Below, in pieces: positions 52,602-63,036 of a DNA stretch of 64,000 nt. The position numbers and the translations under genes are program-made. A model generated the notes under the pieces. It made no database searches. It was not told the origin of the DNA and saw only the letters and a list, made by a program, of their open reading frames with translations. How positions within the stretch are numbered: the stretch's first letter is position 1; the number at the start of each line of letters is the position of its first letter. The stretch is from an uncultured Bacilli bacterium. Lineage in GTDB: Bacteria > Bacillota_I > Bacilli_A > RFN20 > CAG-826. The stretch is taken from contig CAKPBC010000001.1 in NCBI GenBank assembly GCA_934140155.1, forward strand, positions 744,001 through 808,000. The letters are read 5' to 3'.

Positions 52602-55600
52602 TTACTTTTGATTGTTAATAATTTCTATACCTACAACCACGTTTTCTTTAACTAAATCTTTTAGATATTTTTTCAAATCATCTGGTGACATCGAATCAAT
52701 CACATTGTAGACTTTCAAATTTCCACCATTATTGTATTTTTGAGTAGCCAATTTGCCGATAAACTCTTCAACAGCAGTACTCCCAAGCCAATTATATGGT
52801 GAAACAGAAACTCTAGATCTAATTGTTTTCTTAACATCAGCAACGTCATCTAATATTGTCGAATATGATTTGAGTACATTTTTCTTAAATGCATTATTTC
52901 TTGCAACATCAGAATTCAAATCATCAAAATATTTAAATCTTTCTAAATATGCAATTGCGTCATCTATTTTACCTTTTTCATTAAATTGGCCATTAATTAC
53001 ATCAAACATCGCCCTAGCTTCATCTTGTTGTTGTGATGGAACCATGCATAAAATTGGCATTGAATATTTATTGGACCAGTCTAAAGGTGAATCAGTATTC
53101 GTTTTAGTTTTCCATAATTCAACCAACTGATACTTAGACATATTAGCCTTATAATCACTCACTTCTGCTTCTAACTTTCTTTGATATTCGCTATTTTCGA
53201 GTGAAAATACATCGTATAGTTTAGCAGCAATAGCACTAACATCTTGATCTGTTAATCCGTCAAGATAGAAACCTTGAGTTTGAAGTAATATTGTTGTTTG
53301 GTTTTCACAGAAATTCTTGAATTGCTCTTTCTTTGTTTTTAAGCATTCTAAGAATGTAACTTTTGAATTATCATAGATGTAGTCATTCTTTTTTAATTGA
53401 TAAAGAATTTCTAAAAATTCAGAGATTTCAGGCAAATCATTTTTAACTGAATAGAATGCAACTTTGAACATCTCACATTTTCTCTTCCATTCAGATAAGC
53501 AATCATCATATTTAATTGTTTTAGTGATATATCCATTACTTTCACATACTATTTCATACTCTACGATTGTTTCATTTATTTTTTCATCAACAGTATTTTT
53601 ATTCCAAACCCAGTTAGATGCTTCGCTAAATTTTTTGCTAATTTCGTTAATGTATGAGCCAGCATCATTTAACTTTTCTGCTAATTTTATTAATTTTCCA
53701 TCATCGTATGATTCAAGATACTTGTGCATTCCAGATGTACAATTCTCTCTAGTTAACAAATTTTTTAAATCACTGTCTAGCTTAGAATTATTAAGATATA
53801 GTCTGCCAATATCTAATGCAATATCAGTTTCAGTTCTTGCAGAAGTTGAGTTATTAGCCAGTTCTACATATAAATCAATTAGACTATCAACGGTGCTTTT
53901 ATCGTTAACCGTAGAAAAATTACATGACTTTAATGTCCAAATTGGGAATTTATAAGAACTCATTTGTGAACGAACTCTTGATCTAGTATTTTCAACAGAT
54001 GTGCATAATGATTCATCAATCCCAAAGGCATATGCTGTTGCCTTATTAAATTCACGTTGTTCTGGTGACATTTCAACAATATATTTTGTCTTATATTTAT
54101 TAGAAGGAGTTTGTTGTTGCTTAATTATTTCCTCAATCATTTCCTTCATCTTTTCAACAGACATAGGTACAGTTGTTAAATCATCTGTCCAGTTATATGT
54201 ATCATTAGCATATTCTTTAAGAACAAAGCCCATTACAAAGGAAGTTAAATTGCATGGTAAGAAGCCAAATGGTGCCTCAATTAATGCGTCATAAATATCA
54301 CCAATTGATACTCTGGTTTCTTTTTCAAATTTAACTTTTATAATCTCTTCAACTTTGTTCTTAACCTTTGAAAGCAATTCATTAGGTCTGGCTGTCCAGT
54401 AGTTATCAACATTCCAAACGCCTGCAAATTGTTTTTCCAACTTGGTGTTTTCATTTGAAGATTTAAATGTTCCTTTGATTTCGCCTGTTATACCACACTC
54501 TGCCCCCTGCTTTAACGCATTTGAAGCATACATGTTATCAATAACATTTACTTGTGTTTCCAAAGCATATGCAAAATGCTCTTTATCAAATTCTTTAACA
54601 GCCATGTTGATTTCAGATTCAGATGTACACATAGTCCTATCAACATCCATAGAGCTATAAACTCTGCATGTGCCGTTTTGAATAGATAATTTCCATCTCC
54701 TCAAAGATTCTTTTGCATTTTTATCATATGTTCTGGCTTGGCCCTGGTCTTTGCCCTTTTGATAATTGCAATTAGCCATATTTTCAATATATTGATTAAA
54801 TAAATCAGCACTTAAGTAATTACCAGAATAATCAATAAATATTACTTTATTAAAGCCATCATCTAATGTTTTACTAATCTCAGTTTTAATACGATCACTT
54901 TCTTCTTCATTTCTAGCAAAAATATAAATTGCATATAATCTTGATGGATGATTATCAGCATCCGCCTTTAATCTTGAAAGCTCCATCCTAATATTTTGAT
55001 ATGTTAATAACTTCGTAACAAATCTAATATCTAAATTTTTAGGAAGTTTAAAGTCATTTACAAATTCAGCTTCCTCAATTAACTTATCTGTTCTTATTTC
55101 TCTTGTTAATCTTTCCTTTTCTTTATTAATCTCTTCAAGATTACCATTTGACACAAGAGCGGAATATTTAACTGCTCCGCCACCCATTGGCCTTTCAAAG
55201 ATTATTTGTTCTTTAATTAAACCATCAGCGATTGAACTAGCGTTACCTGGAGTAATATTTGTTCCCTCAAATGCCATTCCTAAATTCTTCTTATTAGGAA
55301 TAAATAGAGCAACCGAATCCCCTACTTTCTCATTAATAGCTTGAAGCAATAATATAGTCTTTAACACACGTTTTTGCTTGGTCATTAAATTATGGGATTC
55401 TGTTCTCCCATAAACATCAAGAATCATTCTTGTTTGTGGAGCTAACTGATCTCTTCCTTTTTCATAGAAGAAATCCCAAAGCAAATCTACTGTTAATAGA
55501 TTTTCATCGTCTTCTGGTCCATAGTTATCAATAAACCATTGGAATCCTTTTATCTCATCTCCCCTATCATTTTTGATAAAGTCAAACATACTTCTTTGGT

Positions 55601-56798
55601 TTGAGTCAAATGCAGAAGCAATATGTTTCAATACCAAAGCAGCATATGGATGAATTGGCAAAACGCCTTTTAATTCTTTATCACCAATTTTAGCTGTCCT
55701 TTTTACTTCTTCTCTAGAGTCATGAGTTTCATCATATAAAGATTCAATAATTTCATCCCAATCTTTCAATATTGCTGGATCATCCTTTTTTTGCATTGCA
55801 TGGCCAGTCAAGATAAAGGCCATGTTATCAGGTAATTCTATTGAACAATGTGGAGCGATAAATCTTCCGTTTATTTTTGTTTTTAAATCGCTCTTTGAGC
55901 TTTCAAAGAAAATGTCTGATTTATGAGTAACTATAACGAAGTAAAATGGATAACTTTCACTTAGTTCCGCTAAATATTGGAATCCAGATAGATCGCCTTT
56001 GTTAAGACTAAAGTAATCAGAAAATTCATCCCAAATAAATAGGATTGCTTTTAAGTTGTTTCTATCGATTACATCAATAATCCATTCTCTTAAATCTTCT
56101 TTTTGTAAAACAAATGGTTTGATGCCCTTTTCCTCACCAACCATTGATATTTTTTCAGTTAAATCTTGAATTGCATTTTCATCTGTGTATGTCTTTAAAT
56201 TATCAAGAAGTGTGTCAGCATCTGCTCCGCCGAATTTGGTTCTGTAATCCTTTTGGATAATTGTATTGAAATATTGTCTATTAGCAGAATCACTCAACCA
56301 ATTAATCATGGCCTGCTTGATACCTACTTGTCCTGTGTAATCGTAACCATTAGAAATCAAAGATTTGATAATACTTTCTTGTACCAAATTTACAAGAATG
56401 TTGTCATTTCTAACATTTGATGAACCATATCTATGAACTGTTAGAACTTTCTTTTGTTGATTCTTAATGTTGTAAAATTCATTATATAAATCATCGCTTT
56501 TGAAAACTGATTTATACTTATTAAAGTATTCCTTCAATTCATCATTAGAACAATCTAATAACTTCTTTAATGTTAAAACAGCATGCGATTTACCAGTACC
56601 ATATGCTCCTTCAACCCAAATTGATAGTTTTTGTTTGCTTGTTAAAACACTCTTGGTTTGTTCCAAAAGCCTAATAAATGACTCATGTGGATAGTATGTT
56701 TTCCAATGGTTAGGTTGTGTTTTTATAACATCTTCATTTACAGCTGGGAAGTAACTTTCATTTATTTGAAAATAATTTCTATATTTATTTGAATTCAT
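52602..56798 (-). CDS. brxC: BrxC, large BREX ATPase
   Basis: A 1398-residue protein. Walker A EGAYGTGKSHAV at about 63-74, Walker B LFIWDEFSDYF near 256, followed by a long, mostly helical body typical of BrxC/PglY (DUF499-like ATPases). AGGAGG precedes the start. It is the second core component shared by all BREX types. Placed between brxP and pglZ, exactly the order of type 4 BREX. Confidence 0.94.
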   Translation of the reverse strand: MNSNKYRNYFQINESYFPAVNEDVIKTQPNHWKTYYPHESFIRLLEQTKSVLTSKQKLSIWVEGAYGTGKSHAVLTLKKLLDCSNDELKEYFNKYKSVFKSDDLYNEFYNIKNQQKKVLTVHRYGSSNVRNDNILVNLVQESIIKSLISNGYDYTGQVGIKQAMINWLSDSANRQYFNTIIQKDYRTKFGGADADTLLDNLKTYTDENAIQDLTEKISMVGEEKGIKPFVLQKEDLREWIIDVIDRNNLKAILFIWDEFSDYFSLNKGDLSGFQYLAELSESYPFYFVIVTHKSDIFFESSKSDLKTKINGRFIAPHCSIELPDNMAFILTGHAMQKKDDPAILKDWDEIIESLYDETHDSREEVKRTAKIGDKELKGVLPIHPYAALVLKHIASAFDSNQRSMFDFIKNDRGDEIKGFQWFIDNYGPEDDENLLTVDLLWDFFYEKGRDQLAPQTRMILDVYGRTESHNLMTKQKRVLKTILLLQAINEKVGDSVALFIPNKKNLGMAFEGTNITPGNASSIADGLIKEQIIFERPMGGGAVKYSALVSNGNLEEINKEKERLTREIRTDKLIEEAEFVNDFKLPKNLDIRFVTKLLTYQNIRMELSRLKADADNHPSRLYAIYIFARNEEESDRIKTEISKTLDDGFNKVIFIDYSGNYLSADLFNQYIENMANCNYQKGKDQGQARTYDKNAKESLRRWKLSIQNGTCRVYSSMDVDRTMCTSESEINMAVKEFDKEHFAYALETQVNVIDNMYASNALKQGAECGITGEIKGTFKSSNENTKLEKQFAGVWNVDNYWTARPNELLSKVKNKVEEIIKVKFEKETRVSIGDIYDALIEAPFGFLPCNLTSFVMGFVLKEYANDTYNWTDDLTTVPMSVEKMKEMIEEIIKQQQTPSNKYKTKYIVEMSPEQREFNKATAYAFGIDESLCTSVENTRSRVRSQMSSYKFPIWTLKSCNFSTVNDKSTVDSLIDLYVELANNSTSARTETDIALDIGRLYLNNSKLDSDLKNLLTRENCTSGMHKYLESYDDGKLIKLAEKLNDAGSYINEISKKFSEASNWVWNKNTVDEKINETIVEYEIVCESNGYITKTIKYDDCLSEWKRKCEMFKVAFYSVKNDLPEISEFLEILYQLKKNDYIYDNSKVTFLECLKTKKEQFKNFCENQTTILLQTQGFYLDGLTDQDVSAIAAKLYDVFSLENSEYQRKLEAEVSDYKANMSKYQLVELWKTKTNTDSPLDWSNKYSMPILCMVPSQQQDEARAMFDVINGQFNEKGKIDDAIAYLERFKYFDDLNSDVARNNAFKKNVLKSYSTILDDVADVKKTIRSRVSVSPYNWLGSTAVEEFIGKLATQKYNNGGNLKVYNVIDSMSPDDLKKYLKDLVKENVVVGIEIINNQK

Positions 56799-56812
56799 CC
56801 TTTTGTGCCTCC

Positions 56813-59134
56813 TTAAAACAATTCGAGAACATCATCCGATGTTTTATCATTCCTTAAATTGATATTGTCAAGATCTAAGGTAAATGAAACTGAAATTAGG
56901 TCAGGATAATTAATTGCTAATCCCTGTAACACTTTTTCCATTGTCTCCCTATTCAAGCCAAATATCTCTGTTGGACTAATTCCATCACTCTCAATAGAAT
57001 GATTTAGTAATCTTGTAAGTGAAAATTGATAATAACTTCCACAGTTTTCCGCAAATTTGTATAGAGCATATAAAACAACTTTTGGATCTGGATCATACCA
57101 TGCAGTTCTAAATATCTCAGGGTTCTTTTTATCTGATTTTTCTATAGCTCCCATTCCGACTTTACTAAAGCTCAAATCTAAAAGTCTTGAATAGGCTCTA
57201 AATATATCATTCGCTGCTCTTTCATTTGTACAGTTCTCATTTTCTAATAGTTTAGATACTATATATTGCTTATTTAATATTTCATTGAAACTAATATTCT
57301 TGATATACCAATTGACTTCTGGTGTATATGATAAATTAGTCAACATCAAAGCCCATGATGATTCATTATCCAACCCCATATCGTCAATTATATGAGCAGT
57401 TTTTGAAAGTTTACCTTCATCTAGTAAATTTGCATGTTTTAAGAATGTTGTAAAAAACTCGACCTTTGGGCCATTAATAGAAGGCGATACAAAGAACTCT
57501 TCTTTTTTGTCAAAGAATTCCTCAAGCCATTCAATTAAAGGTGCATGTGTTGAATAACAGTTTAAACTCTTTGTCTTCATTTTATTATCTCCTTTTGGCA
57601 ATTCCAATGACTTATAAATTAAGCAACCTCTGTCAACTTTATGACATTGCGTGCAGTGATGACATTCGTCTGATATGTGAACTTGACCATTTTCCATTTT
57701 AATAAACCCGTTATGACAATCAGCTGCACATTCTCTACAACCAATGCAACATGCTGCTTTATGAAAAACGTTTTTCAAAAATTTAACAAATACAGCGTCT
57801 TTTTTAGATAACTCATTAGGAATGATGACATCATAACCATTTTCATTTTCCTTAACTTCAAAAGAGTAAACATTTCCTCTATATGAGATATCATAAGGAC
57901 TCGAATCGTTAACTAAAACGCCAACAGTTTTTATCCATTCTTTCCAGTCAGTTTTAGGATTGGTTATATGTAGAACTTGATATTTAGAAAGATTTTCTTC
58001 TTTACATCCTATTTTTATACTAACATCTCTGCCATTCATTCTGGCCTTCCATCCAGTATTCTCTAAAAACTCATCTAATCGATCACCAGTAAATTTGTCT
58101 TTATAAAGTTCTTTTATGATTTCTATAAACTTGTCGTATTCTTCTCTATAACAAGTCCTTCTAAAGAATGAATTTTTTTCAGAAACCATTGGACATACTA
58201 GACACCCTGCTCGACTATTGCCTTTCTTATAACAATCATTTATTGGTAATTCTCTAGAATAAATGTATATGTATAGTTCTGCAGAATTCCAGTCCAATAT
58301 TGGGTTGCAACTCAACTGTCCTTTATGTTTTTCGCCAACTCCAATATAATCATAATCACTTCTAGCAACACTTTCACTTGCTCTGACACCAACAAAAGCC
58401 ATTCCTGTAAAATTAGCTTTTCCTGTAACTTCTCTAAGAAGTAATATTTGTGGAGCTGTTTTATGGACACTACAACACCATCTCGTAACCGTAGCTGGTG
58501 GTCCAAAGCTTTTCCACGATTCTAATGGATTTAGGTGAGATTTAGATTTTAATAGCTCTATATCCTCTTTCTTACAGATATTCTCTATCTTATCAACCAA
58601 CTTGTATGTATCAGGAAACTCCATTCCTGTATTACCAAATAACACTTTAAATTCATTGTGTGGTAATGCTCTTCTAACAATATCAAATGTAACAATAGAG
58701 TCCTTCCCTCCACTAAATGCAACATAATAAATATCTACTTTCTTTCGATATTTTAAGTACGTTTTATATGTTTCCTTTATGGTATACTGAGCCAACTGAT
58801 CCATTATCGTTTTATTCTTCTCTACCATTTTCTTTATATCGACAAAACGCAGTTTATCACCATTAGGTTCAGGATCTTCTATTATAACAATTTCTGGTGC
58901 AGTACACATTGTTCCACCTTTTGTTTTTGCAACAAGTCTACCTCTATAGAAATAATTATTTGCTTCTGCCCACATATATGGATAAGTATCATCTTTGTCG
59001 TATTTCCAATATTTATCAAAACCTAATATATCTAATTCCTTATAATAAACAGGTCTTGGCTCCTTGCTCATTTGCAATGGAGTGCTATTCAACAATATAC
59101 CGCCTGTCTCTTCATCCCATTCATATGAATACAT
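56813..59134 (-). CDS. brxP: BrxP: PAPS reductase-ferredoxin-DUF4007 fusion
   Basis: A 773-residue protein in three parts. (1) PAPS-reductase/DndC-like ATP-PPase: PP-loop FSGGKDS at 141-146, WCCSVHK near 220, GCLVCPMVS and a nearby RTCY, the latter Cys set able to bind an iron-sulfur cluster. (2) A ferredoxin-like insert, residues about 458-508, with CIGCRECAADC and CHHCTQC, enough Cys for two [4Fe-4S] clusters. (3) A DUF4007-like C-terminus (VLYALYKFAE, SLTRLLNHSI, LDLDNINL and a final DVLELF), a domain found next to phosphorothioation genes. BrxP marks type 4 BREX. The PPase class activates a substrate with ATP for sulfur attack. Confidence 0.93.
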   Translation of the reverse strand: MYSYEWDEETGGILLNSTPLQMSKEPRPVYYKELDILGFDKYWKYDKDDTYPYMWAEANNYFYRGRLVAKTKGGTMCTAPEIVIIEDPEPNGDKLRFVDIKKMVEKNKTIMDQLAQYTIKETYKTYLKYRKKVDIYYVAFSGGKDSIVTFDIVRRALPHNEFKVLFGNTGMEFPDTYKLVDKIENICKKEDIELLKSKSHLNPLESWKSFGPPATVTRWCCSVHKTAPQILLLREVTGKANFTGMAFVGVRASESVARSDYDYIGVGEKHKGQLSCNPILDWNSAELYIYIYSRELPINDCYKKGNSRAGCLVCPMVSEKNSFFRRTCYREEYDKFIEIIKELYKDKFTGDRLDEFLENTGWKARMNGRDVSIKIGCKEENLSKYQVLHITNPKTDWKEWIKTVGVLVNDSSPYDISYRGNVYSFEVKENENGYDVIIPNELSKKDAVFVKFLKNVFHKAACCIGCRECAADCHNGFIKMENGQVHISDECHHCTQCHKVDRGCLIYKSLELPKGDNKMKTKSLNCYSTHAPLIEWLEEFFDKKEEFFVSPSINGPKVEFFTTFLKHANLLDEGKLSKTAHIIDDMGLDNESSWALMLTNLSYTPEVNWYIKNISFNEILNKQYIVSKLLENENCTNERAANDIFRAYSRLLDLSFSKVGMGAIEKSDKKNPEIFRTAWYDPDPKVVLYALYKFAENCGSYYQFSLTRLLNHSIESDGISPTEIFGLNRETMEKVLQGLAINYPDLISVSFTLDLDNINLRNDKTSDDVLELF

Positions 59135-59148
59135 GGTGCCACCTCCTT

Positions 59149-62100
59149 TTAAATTTTCGCCTTGCTAATGAGTAGATCAATATTTTTGAATTTTCTTGTC
59201 AAAATATAGTCATTTTCTTGAAGGTACTCAAAGGCTTTCTCTTTATTAAATAATCTATTTTCTTTGATAACGTCAACTATTAAGTTGTCAAAGCTATCGT
59301 AAGCATCTTTTCTTATTATTGCACCTACTGGTTTCTCTTTATTAAATGCAGCATTTATAGTTGCAAACTTCTTACTTTCGGAGAATAAATATCCTTCCAA
59401 AACATAATAGTTCCACGGATATTGCAAAGTAGGAAATTCAATAAAGTTAATAACATCTAAATAAGATATATATTTCCCACTACAATAATTCAAAATTGCA
59501 TTATCAATTTTCTCAACATCAAAATTAATTAAATCACGTCTTAAGTATGTATCGGCATTAACTCTTATTGAAACTTCAAAAACAGCATAGTAATCAATAT
59601 AATTTTTGTGAATTGAATCTCTGAAAGTTTCAAGTTCTTCAAGAGTGAATTTTTCTCTATTTCGACAAAATTCTCTATATAATTCCTTAACATCAATTTT
59701 TCTGTCTGGTTCGCTTATTACATCACCTTTAAAGCTAAACTCATCATTTAGCCACAATTTGATAGCGTTTTTGAAACCGAGATCAGTAACTTCTGGATTC
59801 AATTCTAATAATTCAGGTATCTCTTCTACAATGAATTTATATAATTCTGTACCGCTTACCTGATCATTTAATTTGATCTTTTCTTTTAGATAATCTCTTA
59901 TCTGATTCAATTGTTCATCTTCAATTTGGAAGATGTCTTTATAAAAATATGATTTACCTCTATAATTAACAACAAAGTCTCTATCTCTTAGCATCTCATC
60001 AATTGCTTGAGGTGTTACATTTGGCAATTTAGAATAGATTTCAGATAGTTCCATTGGATGTCCAGTATTCATGAAAACATCTATTAAGTCTTGTTTGAAA
60101 TCAACCGACTCGCCAAATTTAGATAAATATTCGCTATCGAATTTATATACGCCAGCAAACATGAATTTCAAATACTTCTTTAGCATATCAACACTGAAAT
60201 CAGCATTTAATTTGTCCGCAAAGTTATCATAAATAACTGAGTAATAGATAACTGAACTAATATTGCCTAAATTCTTATCAATAAATTGTTTTATGCTAGT
60301 GTGTGTTTCTTCATCTATGATCGATGGCAAATAAATTTTTCCCTCACTACAGAAGCCAATCGTTAATAGTTCCTCTTTATATTGCTCTTCAGTATCATCG
60401 AAATCCTTACCATTCAATTCAGAGTATGCTCTCTTAAATTTTCTTTTGCGCATTTCGTTTTCATAAGCAAATCCATCTGAGAAGTATTCTTCTAAAACTT
60501 TTCTATAATCGGGATACATATTTAAACGTTCTTCAACGAGTAGCATCTCACCATTATTGGAATTAGAAATGATAGGCTTTATAATTTTCTTGCCTTCTAG
60601 AGCATCTCCTAGTGTTTGTCCGTTTTCGGTTTTCCATTCAACATTTCCGTTTGCACTTCTAGCTAATATATGCTTAGCTGCGGTTGACGAAGAACTAAAT
60701 ACATAATCTCTCAAGAACTTACCATCTTTTATCACACCACTTAATTGAAGCTCTCTTCTTTTTTCTCTTTCATTATCACTAAATGATGTCCCAGGATTAA
60801 TAACATAATTGGATCCTGCAAGAACTTTATACTTTCCATTTTCTATAATCATTTGAGCAGATATACCATCTTTTGTTCTAATATAGAAAGCCTGATTCTC
60901 GTATCTTATGCCTGGACTTGTCTTTTTTTCATCTTTTGACTTTTCTTCAATTATAAAAGCTTTATATCTATTCAATGCATACCAAATCCATTTTGCATCA
61001 TCATCTGGCAAACCATTCACCTTTGTTTTTATAAATGTCATTAGTTGAGACAAGTCATTTATATTGGTAATTGAATAAACATTTTTAATACTTGATGTAG
61101 ACTCATTTAAGATATCATTAACATCACGAATTAAATCAATACACCTTTGAGCGTGTTTTGCAGCTCTATATGCCTTTCCATCGGTTTTATGGTTTTCAAT
61201 ATAACTATCTTTTATAAAAGAATAGAAATCGACTTCTGACATAGCAATTGTATATTTTTTGTCTTTGTTTTCAGATTGATTATTATTTGTTCCAATTACT
61301 TGTTTATGAGCTTCATATAAAATTCTTTCAAATTCTTCTCTATTGTTCTTATAAATATTTGCAACGGCATCAAACATTGCGGTTCTATGCATAGCTGAAC
61401 GGTCAGGATAGAATGATAAAGCTATGTTAGAAAGTTGAATATTCATGCCGTTAAGATTTCTAAATTTGTCATCTATTTTTTGACCATTGTGAATCGCACG
61501 TGTTCTTAAGTCGTTTGAAAGTTTTGACAATATTTCGCTTTTATTTCCTTCGTTATTTTCTATTTTCCAGAATGCCTCAATTAATAAAGCAGTCTCAAAT
61601 TTATCCCATCCCACACGAGTAGTTGAACTTGATTCTTCTTTTTTAGCCTCTGGAACTATCTTATTCTCATAATCTTGCTTAGAAATGTCTTCGTATGTTG
61701 GATGATTTAGTTGAATTGTTTTAATACCTATCAATTCGTCATCAAATTTAATTTTTACGGTGTTGGCTTCTTTTGCAACTATAATTCCAAAACCAAATTT
61801 TAAATGATAAACAAATCCAATATCATCTTCTTTATCGACGGAAAGCATCATTTCATTTTGATTCTTAGCAAAATAATCATTAACTTCATCAACAGCTTCA
61901 AACACATCATCTAAATCTATTTTCTCGTCACTTAATGAGAACGTCTTGTTAATTTTGGTGAATTTTAAGTTGAATTTGCTATCAGAATAGAACCTTAATA
62001 TTTCACCAGTTAATTTAACTCCAATAATTGATACACGAATATCTAAAGTTAAATCTGGTGTTTTTGACAATGCATATTTATATATTTCATAAAATTTCCT

Positions 62101-62490
62101 TGTGGCATCATAATCATTGAAGAACTTATATATATCGGCTGTCTCTCCTGTTTTAAATGATTCATCATCAGAAAAATCTTCTACGTCATGATTATTATCG
62201 TTGTTTACTTCTGCAGCGTTTTCAATATACACATTTTTTAAGAACACTTGGTAATGTTTACTTAAAGAAACAAACTGCTTATAAGTTTTCTTGTCTTTTT
62301 TCTTAAATTTTTTGTCTAAAATAATTTTGTTTCTTAAGTCACTATAAATCTTGGGATCGGTAATTTCCCAAACGTTCATATCAAAGCAAACACAAAAAGC
62401 TACCTCTATAGTATTCGCTAATTCAATAGGGGGAGTGTTTTTTAACTTACTAGTAGATATCCAATTTATAAACGCTTGTTTACAATCCAT
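59149..62490 (-). CDS. 1113-residue DUF4357 protein, accessory to the BREX operon
   Basis: Regions visible: residues ~227-263 resemble the tudor-like tail of UvrD/PcrA (YHLKFGFGIIVAKEANTVKIKFDD); ~293-400 an all-helical segment (WDKFETALLIEAFWKI, SKLSNDLRTRA, KFRNLNGMNIQLSNIAL) like the domain preceding HNH nucleases of type IV restriction enzymes; ~530-623 a DUF4357 domain (GISAQMIIENGKYKVLAGS, FSSSSTAAKHILARSANG, VEWKTENG); from ~800 a winged helix (HPMELSEIYSKLP). No nuclease motif is seen. It is the second gene of the operon, so it is likely a DNA-recognition or sensor component; this is inference. Confidence 0.75.
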   Translation of the reverse strand: MDCKQAFINWISTSKLKNTPPIELANTIEVAFCVCFDMNVWEITDPKIYSDLRNKIILDKKFKKKDKKTYKQFVSLSKHYQVFLKNVYIENAAEVNNDNNHDVEDFSDDESFKTGETADIYKFFNDYDATRKFYEIYKYALSKTPDLTLDIRVSIIGVKLTGEILRFYSDSKFNLKFTKINKTFSLSDEKIDLDDVFEAVDEVNDYFAKNQNEMMLSVDKEDDIGFVYHLKFGFGIIVAKEANTVKIKFDDELIGIKTIQLNHPTYEDISKQDYENKIVPEAKKEESSSTTRVGWDKFETALLIEAFWKIENNEGNKSEILSKLSNDLRTRAIHNGQKIDDKFRNLNGMNIQLSNIALSFYPDRSAMHRTAMFDAVANIYKNNREEFERILYEAHKQVIGTNNNQSENKDKKYTIAMSEVDFYSFIKDSYIENHKTDGKAYRAAKHAQRCIDLIRDVNDILNESTSSIKNVYSITNINDLSQLMTFIKTKVNGLPDDDAKWIWYALNRYKAFIIEEKSKDEKKTSPGIRYENQAFYIRTKDGISAQMIIENGKYKVLAGSNYVINPGTSFSDNEREKRRELQLSGVIKDGKFLRDYVFSSSSTAAKHILARSANGNVEWKTENGQTLGDALEGKKIIKPIISNSNNGEMLLVEERLNMYPDYRKVLEEYFSDGFAYENEMRKRKFKRAYSELNGKDFDDTEEQYKEELLTIGFCSEGKIYLPSIIDEETHTSIKQFIDKNLGNISSVIYYSVIYDNFADKLNADFSVDMLKKYLKFMFAGVYKFDSEYLSKFGESVDFKQDLIDVFMNTGHPMELSEIYSKLPNVTPQAIDEMLRDRDFVVNYRGKSYFYKDIFQIEDEQLNQIRDYLKEKIKLNDQVSGTELYKFIVEEIPELLELNPEVTDLGFKNAIKLWLNDEFSFKGDVISEPDRKIDVKELYREFCRNREKFTLEELETFRDSIHKNYIDYYAVFEVSIRVNADTYLRRDLINFDVEKIDNAILNYCSGKYISYLDVINFIEFPTLQYPWNYYVLEGYLFSESKKFATINAAFNKEKPVGAIIRKDAYDSFDNLIVDVIKENRLFNKEKAFEYLQENDYILTRKFKNIDLLISKAKI

Positions 62491-62514
62491 AATAATTCTT
62501 CTTCCGACCTTATT

Positions 62515-62718
62515 TTACTTCTGCATTTCAACTTTTATATTGTGTTTTTCACAAAAGACTTCAATCTTTTTCTTTGCTGCTTTAGTTGGTTGATATATTC
62601 CATTTTCCCATCTATTTACCGATGTAAAAGAAACACCTAGTATTTCTGCTAGCTCTGTTTGCGATAAATCTAGCTCGGCACGAATTCTAATGATAGTAGC
62701 TGGATAATCAATGTTCAT
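62515..62718 (-). CDS. XRE-family regulator at the head of the BREX operon
   Basis: A 67-residue helix-turn-helix protein: IRAELDLSQTELAEILGVSF and SVNRWENGIYQPT are the XRE signature. CGGAGGCG precedes the ATG and the next gene follows after 24 bases, so it is the first gene of the defence operon and probably represses its own promoter. The C-terminus is short (EVFCEKHNIKVEMQK) with no extra domain. Confidence 0.9.
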   Translation of the reverse strand: MNIDYPATIIRIRAELDLSQTELAEILGVSFTSVNRWENGIYQPTKAAKKKIEVFCEKHNIKVEMQK

Positions 62719-62754
62719 GTTACGCCTCCGTGAAAATATTAAAATCTATATAGA

Positions 62755-62783
62755 ATTATATCACTTTTCTTATTTATAGTCTA
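62755..62783 (-). promoter_or_regulatory. Promoter of the BREX operon
   Basis: On the minus strand: TAGACT (62783-62778), 17-base spacer, TATAAT (62760-62755), then the CTATATAG palindrome in the leader, a possible site for the XRE regulator. The -35 box is weak, as expected for a controlled promoter. Confidence 0.6.
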
Positions 62784-62788
62784 TCAAA

Positions 62789-63036
62789 TGAGCCTATATT
62801 TTCTAAAATTGTGAAGTGTAAAAGTAAATGCAACAAAGCAAAGGCAAAAGGAAAAATCAGATAAAACAAGCGATAAAATCAGTAAAAAATGAAAGTATAC
62901 TTTAAAAATAAGAGAAAAAGTATTAATATGTGTATGAAGAAGAGTATAGAAAAGTTCTTAGTTAAAATGTAGTTTTTTAACTAATTGCAACCATTAACGA
63001 CACTTCTTCAGGCATTGGATTTAAACTAGCTTGTAA
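62789..63036. other. Gap between the BREX promoter and the IS30 remnant
   Basis: A-rich, no open frame. The part from about 62950 (GTTGCAATTAGTT on the minus strand) is probably the terminal-repeat side of the IS30-type element. Nothing else stands out. Confidence 0.5.

Noticed and set aside
54442..54660. Frames on the + strand within brxC (52.7-56.7 kb)
   Set aside because: Low-complexity Ser/Leu/Ile-rich antisense frames without ribosome-binding sites.
47509..62718. Dnd or Ssp phosphorothioation operon
   Set aside because: DndB/DndD/DndE or SspB/SspC counterparts are absent, whereas BrxC, PglZ and BrxL are present in type 4 BREX order.
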